A stretch of DNA of 64,000 nucleotides, from contig NC_087065.1 in assembly GCF_963678635.1 (NCBI RefSeq), forward strand, positions 30,506,252 to 30,570,251, written 5' to 3'. A model generated the notes under the pieces. The model was not told the origin of the DNA. It was given only the letters and a program-made list of their open reading frames with translations, and ran no database searches. Below are positions 9,901-23,634 of the stretch, piece after piece. This DNA comes from Symsagittifera roscoffensis. Taxonomy: Eukaryota > Xenacoelomorpha > Acoela > Convolutidae. The translations under genes and the position numbers were made by a program. How positions within the stretch are numbered: the stretch's first letter is position 1; every line of letters starts with the position of its first letter.

Positions 9901-12900
9901 TAGAAATAGAAGTTATTCAAACAATCGAAATCAGAATTATATAAACAATAGATCAAGGAATATTACATATAATAGATCAAACTATCACAGATCAAACGAT
10001 CATTATCAAAACAAATCACAAAATAATGCACAAAATCGAAACTCAAGTTACAATAATCGATACAGAAATTATTCCCAGTCACCACATAGGAATAATAACC
10101 GCTATCCTGAGTCTAAACATCAATACAGAAGTAGCACACCAAAACATCAAAGACACATTAATCAAGTGCAGACTAATGAAGAAACAACTTCAGACCTCCC
10201 AGGTATTGATGACACAGGAAGTAACGAATTACAACTAAATAATTAAATTGTGAATAATCAGATACAGAAAGTGATACAGATAATACCATCTCTGTAAATA
10301 TGATAACAGTCGAAAACGACTATGAACCAATCATATATGAACAACCTCTTACTTCACATATATATATGAAACTCAATTGGAACTCCTTCACAATTACTAT
10401 ATTGGACCCATTGATAATACACAAACTACACAAGAAGTAAACGGAATTAACACGGTAATTAAACCCGATAAAAAAGACGAAACACAATGCTCAAACACAA
10501 AACATATTTATCAAAATATACAAAAAAAAACAACCAAGAGAAAAAATTTGGACAATTCCATTTCTCTTAGAAAGCCCAAGAAACAAAGAATTTCAACCAC
10601 CAGATCTTGAAATTGATTTTTTAATTGACTCAGGAGCAGAATCAAATATAATTAATATACCCACATGGAACGAAATCAAATTATTGCATCCAAAATTAAC
10701 ACCTCTTGAAACCTCTAGTGAATTAGCCACAGCACAAGGATCAACATTAGCAAATTATGGAAAAATCCAATTATTCCTTCTTCCCTCAAGAACAATGGAG
10801 CAAAACAAAATTTTAAACAAACCATTTAAACAAATATTTCATATTACTGATATTAAACACAATATCATTTTATATCTAAATATATACCAACATTCAACAT
10901 CTTAAATACTAAAATCCATATCAAAGATAAATATACAAAAACAAAAAATACAGCCCTAACATTCTTCCAGATTAAACAAACAACCACCCATTCTTTTCAA
11001 AATTTTATCCCATTTACAATCAACAACGGAAACACCTGAAACCACTATCAGTAAATATATATAATTTTTCAATAAAACAAGTTCACCAGTATAACAAAAG
11101 TCAAAATAAACAACAATTTTTCATATCAGACTTCGAATTTAAACCTATCCACAAATTTCTCAAAATTACGATCTCATCTATAAATTTTTATAAAAACACG
11201 AATTCCGACATCATTTCATTACACGTGTATAATAATACACCATATCAAGTAACACTACCCTTAGGACTTTAAGGATATTGTGAAACAAATGTTACAATTT
11301 CACCAATAAATGAAGTAGCCTACCGCGTTAATAATATACTCCAATTATTAGATATTTGCCAATCAACAATTCTTGAAGAAGAATTATCCATAAATAATAT
11401 CATAAGTAATGAAAAAAGAAACACCGATTACGTCAAAAAAACACCATATTTTAAACCAACATTCAATATAACAAATTACACGACAGAACAACAAAAATTT
11501 TTAACAATGTTTAATTTGAACATTCACAAATTACACAAATTGAATTTGATAAATTAGCAAAACAGCTGTTAAAATATTCAACAGTCTACGCAACATCAAA
11601 ACTTTTTGTTGGAAAAATTAATTCATCATTACACCTCCCGTTAAAACCCGACGCAGTTTTCAAAAAACAAAGAGCCAGTAAAGTACCAACTCACTTACAT
11701 GACAAGGTCAACAGATTACTTGACATTTTAGAACAATACGAAATTATCTCAAGTGTAAATAAGGAAGAACAACCAAAAGGTAACACTTTTATCAACCCTA
11801 TTATCATTCTAGCAAAAGAAGAATCACTAAAAATATTTTGAGACGCTAGATACCTCAATTCACTAATTGACGAATCAAAATGCAATTGGCCTATTGAACC
11901 TATACAAGTTTTCTTAACAAAGATAAATGGTAAATATTTCACAACCGCAGATATGAATAGTGCTTATAATCAAATGCCACTAGATGAACAATCACGTTGT
12001 TTAACACAATTTGTTATTGGAAATCAGCAATAAGAATTCAATCGCTTATTCTATGGAATATCCAGAGGACCAGCAGCATTTTCAGCTATTAGAGTAAAAT
12101 TTGTAAACCACTAATACTCAAGAAAACTGCAATCACATTCTTATATGATGTTTTTATGCAATCAAAAACTAAAGAAGAAATGTTTACAGTTTTAGAACAG
12201 TATAATAAAAAACTTCAGAACAAAAATCTGAAGGCAGCTCCCGATAAATAACACTTCTTTCTAACACGCGTTAAATTTTTAGGACATAATATAGAACGAG
12301 AAACTATCACTCCATTAAAATCACGCATTGATGCCATTCAAAAACTTCAGCCACCTACAAATAAAAAGAAAATCCAAGAATTCCTTGAAATGTTAAATTT
12401 CTTAAGTAAATATGTTTACAAAATGCAATTATACTTAAGACCCTTCTATAATATCCTCAAACAACAAAATAATTTTGAATGAACCACTGAACATCAAACA
12501 CGATTTGAAGAAAATAAAAAACTTTTAACAGAACAAACTTCAAATACAATTCCAGATCCAAATCAACCATTCTATGCAATGTGCGATGCTTCAAATTTGG
12601 CATCGGCGCAGCATTGCTACAATCACATAGTGGAACGAATAAAATGAACCTTATATCAGCAAATTCACGATTATTCACTCAAGCAGAGCTACGACTCTCA
12701 ACTCTAATGAGAGAATGTACAGCTATAGTTTATACACTTACTGAATATGAATTTCTGATACTTGGATCAAAACACCCAACAGTTCTATTCACAGATCACA
12801 AACCAATTATATTTCTCTTTACACAAAAGTCAAATCCAAATCATAAAGTTTATAGATTTCAACTAATTCTAATGAAATTTCCAAACCTACATATAGTTTG

Positions 12901-15120
12901 GACAGCAGGAAAAAACCTTGCGTTACCAGATACATTAAGTCGAAATACGCCACCTGAATTACTCACACGAAAAACTACAGTTGAAATACCACAAAATATT
13001 AAATTTTATCTCGCAAAAGATGAAACATCACCCCGACTAGAATGCAAATATGCAGTAAAAACTGACATTGATCAATCACAGATAAATAATCTACAACATT
13101 TTCAACTCGACTTAGATTGCCAGAATAATCACTATGAAGTTGATTTACTAGGCACATCAACTTTTAAACCAATTCCATACTCACAATGGATAAAAAAACA
13201 CTCAATAAAAATTAATAAAACAACACTCGCATAAAAAATACCTTTTCCCATTAATCGAAAAAGAAAATTTAACCGATAAAATAAATTTATCAGGACCGCA
13301 AAAAAACGATTTAAAATACACAATAAATCAAGTTTTTGACCTCCATGACCCACTTGACACAATTCCCCTATCAAAACTAGAAATTGAAAATATTTTTCTC
13401 CCTCCAACAGATAAAATTACACTTGAACTTTTAAAACAATATCAAAATCTCGACCCAGTAATTAGACAACTAAAATCAAGGCACAAATACAAAACTAAGC
13501 CCGTAAAAGCAGATACCATAATTTTAGGAATTAAAACACTCCTCCGATATTTCCGAAAATTTAATAACACAACAATTAACGAAAATACAGATCTTTTAGA
13601 ATATCATTTAAATAATTCCAAAGTTCCTTGTCTTCTTTTAAGTATGATATTAATAGCTTTTAAAATCTCACATACACAAAATACTAAAGGACACTCCGGA
13701 TCAGAAAAAACATACTCGAACTTTACACAAAAATTTTATTTCCCAAATGATGCAATTTGGATAAAAGTATTATGCAATGATTGTATAATATGTCAATTAA
13801 ACAAACCTTATCCAAATCAAAAACAAATAGCACAAAAACAAGATTTTAAAGATCAAAGTTTATATTTTAACCATCGCATTTCATTCGATACAAAAGGACC
13901 AATTTCACCATCTTCTGAAGAAAACTCCTACATTATGGTCATTGCTGACGCATTCACACATTATGTAGCACTCAACCCAGTACCACATTGTAATGCTTAT
14001 TATGCTTACACGACACTTTATGAACATTGGATAGCTAAATTCGTACTACCCGAAATCTCAGTTACAGACAACGGTACAGAATTCATAAAAAATGAACTCA
14101 TCACACTATGCCACTTATATAACATCAAACATAAACCACGTACATCTCATGCACCTTGGACAAACGGTTTAGTCGAAGGTATGAACCGTTCACTACAAGA
14201 ATATCTCCGATGTATCATAAATGGAAATGATACAAAATACACAGAATGGTCAGCAGATATAAAATTATTTTCCTTAGCATACAATTCACAAATTACGACA
14301 ACTTTAGGAATGTCACCATACGAAATGGTTTTCAATCAAAAGCACGTAAACCGATTATGTTTACAGCAAATTCACATAAAAATGCACAAGGTTATTGCCC
14401 ACCAAATAAAGACTCAACTTGTTATAACCTACCTTTACACACACATGATGAAGATCATTTTCATCACCCACAAATTCTTAAATTAACCTCCGGCACACAC
14501 ACCGAATGGATTTTAAATAGAGATAAAAAACACAATGAAACTTACCATAAAGTAACAAAGAAATTGTTACCAAGGCAAAACATTAACAATCAAATCAATT
14601 CACGTTTTAAACCAGCCACAGATTTATAAATTGGAACATTTGTCCTAATACCTAACTTTAATACGCAAAAAGGAATCTCTAAAAAATTACAACCCCTTCG
14701 AAAAGGACCATACCAAATAATTGCCGAACCCACTGACGTAACGTATAAACTTAGAGATTCAACTAAAAAAGAAATTGTTCAACATCGAAACAATCTATTG
14801 CCCTACTACCCAAAAGAATACGCACTACGTGAATTAACTCAATTATATTCTTTCACAGGTTTAAAAGTTATTCAAAATCACCCACATACAGAAAAAGAAA
14901 TTGATGAACAACACATTCATCAAGAAAACCAAACACAAATCAAAGCAAAAATCAATCAAAAAATACCAGACCAAAAATATCTCAAAAAGAAAGAAAAAAC
15001 AGGAAAATGATAGAAAAAATTTTGCCACAAGAACAAGTAGAAAAATCATAACATAGAAAATCATCACGACTTAGAAATCAACCACGTAAAAACTACAAAA
15101 CATTCATAGAAAAAATCAAT
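6940..15120 (+). pseudogene. Gag-Pol of copy A (multiply broken)
   Basis: Colinear with the 2740-codon frame of copy B, but broken by many stops and frameshifts, for example a TAA near 8841 and another after the zinc knuckle near 9518. Still legible are the gag core, the zinc knuckle (WCNYCRRYGHSISEC, about 9447-9491), the protease DSGAES near 10628, RNase H (intact frame 12581-13234) and integrase with FDTKGP, VTDNGTEF and GLVEGMN (intact frame 13644-14486). The RT active-site YLDD reads FLYD near 12139, so the first catalytic Asp of the pair is lost. The reading frame at the C-terminus runs on in phase into the next ORF, with no cassette between. Confidence 0.93.
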
Positions 15121-16255
15121 CAGACACTTTCAAAAATTGCTAACCAACAATCACAAAATCAGTCTTCACCGACATCATCCCAAGAAAACTCAGCAATAAC
15201 CATAACAACCCAAAACCCCCAAACATCCACAAAAATTTTTTTTCAAGATAATCCATACACTTTTGAAGAACGACACGCTCGCTTATCCGAACCATTGGAA
15301 CCAGTTCAGCGACAGGCACCTCTAAGTGAACCAACATATAATTTGTACCCCACATTACCACAAGAATTAAGCAGAATAAGAAACATTAGTCAAAACCAAA
15401 ATACAGTCGAAATAAATAGACAAAATTATACATCCACGACGAAACAGAAGTTTTCAAACTCCTAGAGTTCATTTTGATATACCCCAATCACCAACAACAA
15501 CTACTCCAGAAATTTCAAGTAGTACATTGCTAGAAACTCCCACACTACTTTCACAACAGAGCACCTCAAATATACCCTCAGATTACTTAGGTTCAACACC
15601 TACATCTGATCAAATACGTGAGAATCCCTTTAACCCCCCCCCCCCCCAATCCCACAGCACGACTACCATATTGGACAACACACTCATATACACAAGGTGA
15701 ACCAAACTTAGTGAATATCCAATAGATATTTCTACGGATACAACACTCTCATCACTACCAGAAAAATTATCACTACCGTCAACACCATCATTAAGTCAAA
15801 CTTCACCGACGCTTTGCCCCTTAAATTTTTCAAATAACCTCGACGCTAGATATCCGGAACAATCATCAACAAATATCCCTTTACGACTAGACTGGAATAC
15901 ATTCGTAGCACCCCCACCATTATTTGGACAACATCAAGATAGTAACCGACTCCACAGTTGGGCACTTAACAGACTACAATATAGACAAGATATCCACGAA
16001 GATATTCGTGAACACAATATTCAAATACTTCAACAAAATAGTCTCCAATTAAATTTCGAAATCACGATCAAACTTAACAAAATTGTTCAACATCCCTACC
16101 CATTAAATCCACCAAACATAACAGCTCAGTCGCTACCACCACTATTTATAACAACTGAAGTTATATATAAATACGATAGATATACATAAAACACAACTGG
16201 TTACATCACATTTTATAACCCATACTCAGGATTATCATACACATGTATATTCTAA
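15121..16255 (+). pseudogene. Third ORF of copy A, in phase with gag-pol
   Basis: Homologous to the methionine-less 378-codon frame of copy B (SKIA.QQSQNQSSPTSSQ, FQDNPYTFEERHARLSEPLE, then a Ser/Thr/Pro-rich part and LDWNTF, LFGQHQ). Here it follows directly from the gag-pol frame through KNYKTFIEKINQTL, without a stop at the junction itself, so the ancestor of this copy may have made it as a C-terminal extension of Gag-Pol. Indels near 15440 and several stops break it. It ends TGTATATTCTAA, overlapping the env start by 13 nt, as in copy B. Confidence 0.8.
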
Positions 16256-18858
16256 AAATATTAACATTTCAACACATCTTTTTTCTAATATTTTCCGACC
16301 AAAACACAAATCCTTCTCCTCGCACAGGACCCCAGGATTTATTAGTAACACACTACGATTGCGAAGAAAATGAACAGTAAACACTGCACAAATATGCAAT
16401 AAATCAAGTATCACAATGCGAAACAGAACCACAAGCTATAGAAACTACAAATGTAATAGCAACATTGTATTCAAAAGCCCGAGCAACAACAGTCACAGGA
16501 TATAAATTTACAGCAACATTTTCCGAAAAAAAAGTACACTGTTCATAAGTTTCCAATGGAAAAAAGAACCGACTTGATCACGAATCATTCTATCAAAGTA
16601 ATATAGAGCGACTTTTACATCTAAATCCCGATGATTGCAAAAAACGAACTACTCAGACTAAACATCACGAGAAATAGAAACACAGACAGGAAAATTGTAA
16701 ATTTCCAAGTCTTTGCCGATTCTGTACACCAAGCACAACTTGAACGATATCAAGGACATATAAAAATAGACGAAAAATACCCATGCAACGGCGCACACGG
16801 AAGATTAACTTATGACATACACGATAAACACTGGATACCACATATTGGAATAAATGAACCCTCAAGCTGCAAAGCAGACACAAAAAAAAATATCAAGAAA
16901 TACTGTTTTTCGATTGGAAAATACAACTCGAAAAGGTACAACTCACACGAGATTTATCTGATAACACAATGATCTATCAAGGAATTAGATTACCTTCCAA
17001 AAATGATCAAGGTTATTGTGACCCTACAACAAGGACCCAAGCAACAATTGTTTGGCTCCCGAAGATACATGCACAACATTCCAAAGGCAAAAATGCACAC
17101 GCTCGAATGATAAAATTTCATGAAAAATATTTTATAGAATCAATTCCATACGAACAAGTAAATCCATCCCGAAAACAAAGTAATGATTTTTGAAATATTC
17201 ATGATGTAGAAAATAAATTACCACGTTTCCAAATATATCAAAAAACAGAAATTGCTTGTAAATACAGAAACCCACTTTATAAGACACAATACTCTGAAAT
17301 ACTTGTCGAATACGAAAAAGGTTTCGACATGACCACTGGAAAAATAAAATTTGACCCCTATGCCACAAGTCACCCTATAAATGAAGGAACATCATACATA
17401 CCAGTTAACTTTCAAAAAAGCACAGGTCAACCTGGTGGAAAACTAACACCACATGACAGTAAAAGTGCACGTTTACAAGAACTATCACTAATGATTAGCA
17501 CCTATTTCGGTAATATTCATTACGATATCCACTTGGATATGAAGTTAGACTACACAATTAGTCGAATTTTTCACGAAATGTCACTCTCCGAAGTAGAAAC
17601 ACTTCACCAACTATGCGAATTGGAAAGAACACAAATCCTACAATCACTCGCACTAGCAGTACTAAAAATACCCTACGCAGGATACTTATAATCAGGAAAC
17701 GGATCAAATTTTCTAGACTACGAAGGAAATATTTTGTGGTTTTATACTTGTACCAAAAAAGTATCACCACTATATGTTTTTGAAGACAAACGTTGTTATA
17801 AAAGAATTCCTATATTCTATAAAAATAAAGTACATTTTGTCGACACACTTTCAAGACGAACAAATTTTTGAGATACCGCGGTCCCATGTGGATCAAAAAA
17901 TAGCCACAATGTAGTACAATTGAATCCTGATGAAGATAAATACTTTCTCCTTACACCATACTCTACGTTAATGCAATCACTCAAAAAAATTTCACCCGAA
18001 AGCATCAGAGCTATTGCTCGTAATCCAAATATTGATTCACAATCAATTGGAAGATAATCTAAATCAGATATCCAACATCACATTAGAACACAACAGTTTC
18101 AGGAATTATTAACACAAATGGACACAATACAAAGACAATCAATTGACCAGAATTTATGAAAACTTGCCGAAACCGCAGGATTTGCAGACATTTTAACACA
18201 AGATTATAGCGGATATTTTAAAGACATTAAAGACTACATATACTTAAACGGTGAAAAATACAGACCACAAAATAATTCACCTATAAATATTTTCAGTTTT
18301 GTCACCTTAAAGAACGAATTTCTAGCTTTTCTAGGATGGCCCTATTACATCTTAGAAAAATTAACTATCTTATACGCTATGTTTAATTTTATAGGATTTC
18401 TTTTCTCACTCTTAAAAGGAATCTATAACACGTGCGCTATACATACACAAGTAAACAGACAAGCAAGTGTAGCACGTATACTATTTGCAGGATTTTTTGG
18501 AATTTTTTCATAATCAATAAACAAAATACTTCTAGATGCACAAATAAAAGATTATAACACGAAAATATCCACAAGACAAAACACTTACGACGAAGAACAC
18601 AATAATATGGATATAACACCTACCGCACCACAGTTGCCACCCCTACCACAAAATTATTCATTATCATTAGTTACCCGTAATTTCCGAAACCTAGCAATCA
18701 CAAATAATCTAAATTCTAGACCAAATATAACACAAAGCCCCATCCAACATATTATTACACATCATTCACAAAATGATAAGACATACGAACAAATTATAGA
18801 ACAACTCCACACCACCACTTTTCAGTCTCAACATAATCATTTTTTAAGCCCACGATGA
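16243..18858 (+). pseudogene. env: Envelope-like glycoprotein of copy A (broken)
   Basis: Starts with the ATG inside the end of the preceding ORF and has a hydrophobic N-terminus like copy B. Several stops and frameshifts split it into legible blocks (16631-16972, 16969-17193, 17329-17691 and later pieces). Two hydrophobic segments near 18330-18520 and a PTAP motif (18619-18630) in the presumed cytoplasmic tail are kept. At the position where copy B has an in-frame TGA, this copy has CGA. The stop overlaps the next start as ATGA (18855-18858). Confidence 0.85.
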
Positions 18859-20667
18859 GCCGACAACTTGGATCCCTCCATCGCTCAAATTCCCACCCAG
18901 CCAACCTCCAAACTCAAATCCCAATAATCCCACTTTTTGCTTTCCCACCACCCGATTTTCCGATTATTAATATATCATCAAGCACGAATTCTGATACTAA
19001 CTCAGATATTTCAGTTCTATACTCTATCTCACAATTTAATAACCCTAATGTAGAAACCCCTGACGAATTTGCAGACTCCCAACCAACTCCCTCAAATTAT
19101 ACTCAGACCAACTGCTCAGTTTTTTCAAAACCCCCTTTTCAACCAATCCCATCAAATCATCCACTCCCATCCATTTCCACTCCTTCTTATGCTTCCCAAG
19201 TGACCCCTACGTATTCTCCACTTCATTCCGACAGATCATATAAAAAATCCCCAGATACCCTACAAATTTCCCAGGACCTCGATAATTTTATTATCCTACA
19301 AAAACAGTTAATACACCTTAACACCCTCACAATACATCAACTATCATCCACAAAAATATCCTCAAATCCACCTACTCCTACACCCTCCTCAGCTTACACT
19401 CCATCATTAGCACAATCATACACATCCACCGAAACACCTAGTAGCACTCACCGAGCTTATCGCACTTTTAAACGAAAATTCCCAAATCAACCATTCCCGA
19501 CCAAACCCGGAACAGCCCGCGAATATATTAATCACCCGCAACATACAAACACGAAAAATTTTCTTGCAATCACCTTACCCTCATTTCCGCAATATACATT
19601 AAACACACCTAACGATACTAACGACACACGCAATTTTGTAGATGAACATGTTTTAATGCCAACACTTCATTGGACAGCTTATTATAATTTTACTAACCCC
19701 CTTTGCCTACCACTAACTAATACTCATGAAAGCATAGAAAAGAACAAAAACATGTTTTATAGACTCACCACATCATTTACACCTCGACATTTTACTTACG
19801 TTGGATATTAAAAGTTACTAAAAACATTCACTGCACCCCGAGCTAACGAATTTGCAATAGAATATTACGATCATAATATCATCCGACCTAATCAAGACCA
19901 ATTTTTAGATGAAGACTCTCTTCGCAAACCCGCAACTAACAGAAAATTTTTTCATCAAAACATCATACGTATTCACACTTAATATTTTTGATAGAAAGAA
20001 TGATCACATTATTTCAGAATCACTAGCTCATAATCAAGCATACGAGAGCTTCTATGACAAATTTCAGTTATTTTCACTAACCTTTCACTTTCTTTCACCA
20101 CAGGAGCGCGATTTGCACTGTTCCCACGATATTATGTTACGCACTAAACAAACCCATTCATATACATACTGTCGTTTTATACAAATTCATTTTGATTTGC
20201 ATACCCCATCAAGACAACCTCACCATCGTTTTCAGTTTCTTAACTCAAAGTACACGTCACCATTTTTCCTTAATTTTACATATTGCATCAAAGATACTAA
20301 CCTCCACGGCATCCTCCGCAACTATGACCCAGTTACCCAAATGTATATATTCTGTCCCATCACGAAGACCTTCAATACCGAAGAATCCAGACCCTTCCTT
20401 GTCGCGCATGAATTTATCCAGCCTGTTGAAATACCCATATTAGAATTCATTCACAATACTAAAAATAATCATAAAATATATAACCTCATTCAAAACACAC
20501 CTTACGAAATTGCAGTAGGCACCGAAGAACTAAACACCATCAAAGCACTTCAATTGCGTTGGCCAGTGCTACAAAGTAAAAACATCATTCGCATACTAGC
20601 CAAATTACTAACAACATCAGATATGATACACGACATCTTCCCCCACGGCTTTTTCCCAGATGATTAA
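18855..20667 (+). pseudogene. 597-aa-type unknown ORF of copy A
   Basis: It begins at the ATGA overlap with env. Relative to copy B it carries only one stop (TAA at 19809) and one frameshift near 19909; the last 252 codons are open to the common C-terminus HDIFPHGFFPDD. That is few lesions compared with gag-pol in the same copy. The Ser/Thr/Pro-rich first third and the folded-looking rest are both conserved. Function unknown; see copy B. Confidence 0.8.
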
Positions 20668-20670
20668 AAG

Positions 20671-20754
20671 GTAAGTATAATTTAAAATACTCTTCACTAT
20701 AAAATTTAAATTAGTTCTAACCATTTTCTATCAATGTTTGATTTATATTTCTAG
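20671..20754 (+). other. Putative 84-bp mini-intron after the last stop (copy A)
   Basis: Four nt after the TAA the sequence reads AAAAG|GTAAGTATA. A branch-like TTCTAAC lies at 20715-20721 and the 3' site is TATATTTCTAG at 20754. Copy B has the same arrangement with a better branch site (TACTAAC). Confidence 0.5.
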
Positions 20755-22216
20755 TCTTCACACCACGATCATCTACAAAACGGAAAATAAAAAAAAAATA
20801 CCATTTGTTAAATTCTCCTAAAAATTCGTTAATTTTTTGCACTTAATAATGTAGTAAAATTCATACCAAATGTAGTAATTTTATTTATAATTTATTTCCC
20901 CATGAAGCAGTAAAACTAAAATTCTACGCAATAAATTGATAAATTGAGAAAGCAGTACTAACCTTTTCAATATTTTCATTCACTCGCACAAGAATTCTAT
21001 CCAAACTCGCACAGCTCGCCCACGAAGAATTGTTTAAATAATGATTTCAAGTTTCAAGCTTTCACTATCAACAACTCTAACACACGATAACAAGTTTCAA
21101 ACTTTCCTTTAACCCGGTTGGAAAGGAATTATATTCTAAGCCAAACTAGCCAACGCAGCTTACTAAACACCACAAATCATAAAATAACAGCATGACTAAG
21201 AAAAGAAAACCAACGGTACCCAAACCGGATAAACCCAGTTTAAAACTGGATAATTTATTCTTTTGAAGACTATTACAAAGTCTAAGAAAGAAATAATAAA
21301 ACACAAAAAAGTCGCAAGACAAACCCATACCAGAAACAATTTGATTTTTGAAAAAAGGACACAACCAAAGTAACATAAGAAAGACCAACATAAACCAAAC
21401 ATAAAACGTTATCACATAACAGGACCCCTCAAAGAAACAGCATGAAATCATACTCCCACTTCTGGCCTAACCCACCAGAGAGGACGTCCTGAGCATGCTC
21501 TATAGCCGGCCTAACCCACCGCGCTACATCCACGCTTTGTGACCACACTCCTATTTTTTAATAAGAGGTACTCAAGGGTGAGTAACTCTTCAAAATAACC
21601 AAACTAAAATAAAACGCTTTTGTCAAAACGACTAACTAAAATCATGATTAAAAAATTGAATTAACATAATTTTATAAAATGTAAATCATACTTTGCAGTA
21701 TATAGATCAATACACAACAACAAAGACGAACATCCAAAGACTAGTTGATTCCATCACACTCGAACAAAAGAATGGCTAAGCACAACCGACATGCCGTCCA
21801 CAATCACAACTCAAAGGATTTAGAGTACGACTTGACTTCGCAGAAAAGGACTTCATTGAACTAGACCAATGACCACCCCGATGTTCAAGTATACAGATCC
21901 GAGTTACAAGGCATCCCTTCCACACACGATCTTCACGCCATTCCCAGACGAGGTTGCACACAAAACAAGTTCTCTACATAATACAGAAAAACCTGTCATA
22001 GCAAACCATTTTGAAATCGGATTGATTTCATTGGGGATCACAGTCGTTGTCGAATGACGACGTAACAATTTCCCATCCATAATTCCAGCGTCCTGGAACG
22101 TTCTTCTCCAAGAGGAACCGGACAAGAAAATTATATTCGCCAATTACCAACGTTCATCATTCATCCTTCAAATTGCAGAAAGATAGTTCTAAAAAACTCT
22201 GTAAAACCCGGATGGT
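20755..22216 (+). other. 3' UTR of copy A
   Basis: Non-coding, colinear with copy B. At 21481-21500 two perfect 10-bp palindromes abut (AGGACGTCCT, GAGCATGCTC), flanked by direct repeats GGCCTAACCCACC at 21464-21476 and 21508-21520. Conserved bases near 21800-21960 give a short antisense frame in both copies, which I take as nucleotide-level conservation only. No clear polypurine tract precedes the LTR; the nearest purines are GGATGG. Confidence 0.6.
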
Positions 22217-22626
22217 TGGAACTTCATCTAAACTACATTTTATTATTGGATAAATTGGATATTTTACCACTGTAAAATATTTAATATTAACCAATCATAA
22301 TCCATCTAACTAACAACCCACTTATTTGTAAGTGCTGAAATTACTTGTAATTTCAGCACCAGAGAGATTTGAATTTAACTTAGAACTTAGTTGCCTCTCC
22401 AAGAGAACTTCAGCAGTTGCAATAAGCCAGTATACTCTAGATCTATTGAGCCTAGCAGAGACTAGTTAAACACCCTGAGACTAGTAGATATAAGAGTAAG
22501 ATTAGGATCGGTATTAGACTAAGAAGTTGCACGAATCTATCCGGCCGAAAATAAGATAGCGTGACGAGCAGACGGTGTACCCTATCCGAAATTACTTTAT
22601 GAGTTAAGCACATCGGTCATAACTCA
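22217..22626 (+). repeat. 3' LTR of copy A
   Basis: TGGAACTTCATC...CATAACTCA, about 410 bp. It contains the perfect stem-loop at 22332-22359 (GTGCTGAAATTA, loop CTTG, TAATTTCAGCAC). About 15 differences from the 5' LTR by eye. Confidence 0.93.
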
Positions 22627-22630
22627 TTAT

Positions 22631-23222
22631 GATTAATCATAATTTTGCTTAAAGTACAATCAAAATTATAATGTAGTAAGACTTTTTTCTCTTTTTACTG
22701 AGTGCGGCTGAGGTCTGACAGAATGTAACCAAGCCTGAGATGAGAGCACACATCAAATGTAAGTCAAACACCTGTGATCTGAGCCAAGCATGCAAAACGT
22801 CGTTTCATGGTCTCCTTCAGAAGTTCCGAATTGTCATTTTCTGTAATTTTTTCTAGTGCTGAAGTTTGTAGCTTTTGGAGATCAATCAAATTCCTTGACA
22901 GTTTGTAGTCTTGCGTTTTTGCCTCCTGGAAATGGTTATCTGGAAAAAATTGGTTATCATGCTGAATGACTGGATTTTTCATAGTTGTAATTAAGGAATT
23001 GATGACTAATTTCATTTTTCATACTTCTGTTTTCAAACTCACAAAACAATCGATCAAACGTATTTATCTATTTTATTTACACAGTTTTTGTTTCTCAGTA
23101 TTGTTAAGAAGTTAACAAACACGTTGTTTAAAGGTACTATTTCGGAAGTTGAAGCAACATAACACTGTTGAAGGAGCAGATCTCGGAAGCGTTAAATCAG
23201 ATTTCGTTTTCTTGAACCATTG
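22631..23222. other. Spacer between the two element copies
   Basis: About 590 bp of non-element sequence separating the tail-to-tail copies. The only candidate coding content is an 83-codon frame on the - strand, listed separately. It would be the original host DNA between two independent insertion sites. Confidence 0.6.
22764..23015 (-). CDS. Unrecognised 83-aa frame in the spacer
   Basis: An ATG-started frame with ordinary-looking composition (LINLID-type amphipathic stretches, Gln/Lys/Leu-rich) that ends RRFACLAQITGV. I recognise no domain. It could be an exon or a piece of an old transposase. Low support: there is no homologous copy in the window to compare. Confidence 0.25.
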   Translation of the reverse strand: MKLVINSLITTMKNPVIQHDNQFFPDNHFQEAKTQDYKLSRNLIDLQKLQTSALEKITENDNSELLKETMKRRFACLAQITGV

Positions 23223-23226
23223 ATGT
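23223..23226 (-). repeat. Target-site duplication, 3' side of copy B
   Basis: ATGT on the plus strand (ACAT in element orientation), matching 42134-42137. Four bp is the usual duplication for Ty3/gypsy integrases. Confidence 0.85.
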
Positions 23227-23634
23227 TGAGTTAGGACCGAGGTGTAACTCATAGAGTAATTTCGGATAGGGTACACCGTCTGCTCGTCACGCTATCTTAT
23301 TTTCGGCCGGATAGATTCGTGCAACTTCTTAGTCTAATACCGATCCTAATCTTACTCTTATACTATCTAGTCTCAGGTTGTTTAACTAGTCTCTGCTAGG
23401 CTCAATAGATCTAGGGTATACTGGTTTATTGCGGCTGCTGAAGTGCTCGGGAGAGTCCAACTAATTTCTAAGTTAAATTCAAATCTCTCTGGTGCTGAAA
23501 TTACAAGTAACTTCAGCACTTACAAATAAGTGGGTTGTTAGTTAGATGGATCATGATTGGTTAATATTAAATACTTTACATTGGTAAAACATTTAATTTA
23601 TCCAATCATAAAATATAGTTTAGATCAGGTTCCA
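23227..23634 (-). repeat. 3' LTR of copy B
   Basis: 408 bp, apparently identical to 41726-42133. AATAAA lies at 23425-23430 and the stem-loop at 23492-23519. The bases just upstream of the LTR (GGATGGG) are only a poor polypurine tract. Confidence 0.96.

Larger units (their letters stand above)
4828..22626 (+). mobile_element. Giant Ty3/gypsy-type env-bearing LTR element, copy A (decayed)
   Basis: Two ~410-bp direct LTRs (4828-5236, 22217-22626) bound ~17 kb of internal sequence colinear with copy B. TTAT occurs at 4824-4827 and 22627-22630 and is the likely 4-bp target duplication; the first LTR base pair is altered here. The LTRs differ at about 15 positions by eye, so insertion is not recent. 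All protein frames except the 77-aa leader ORF are broken. Unlike copy B, it lacks the ~1-kb cassette of tiny ORFs between gag-pol and the third ORF. Confidence 0.95.
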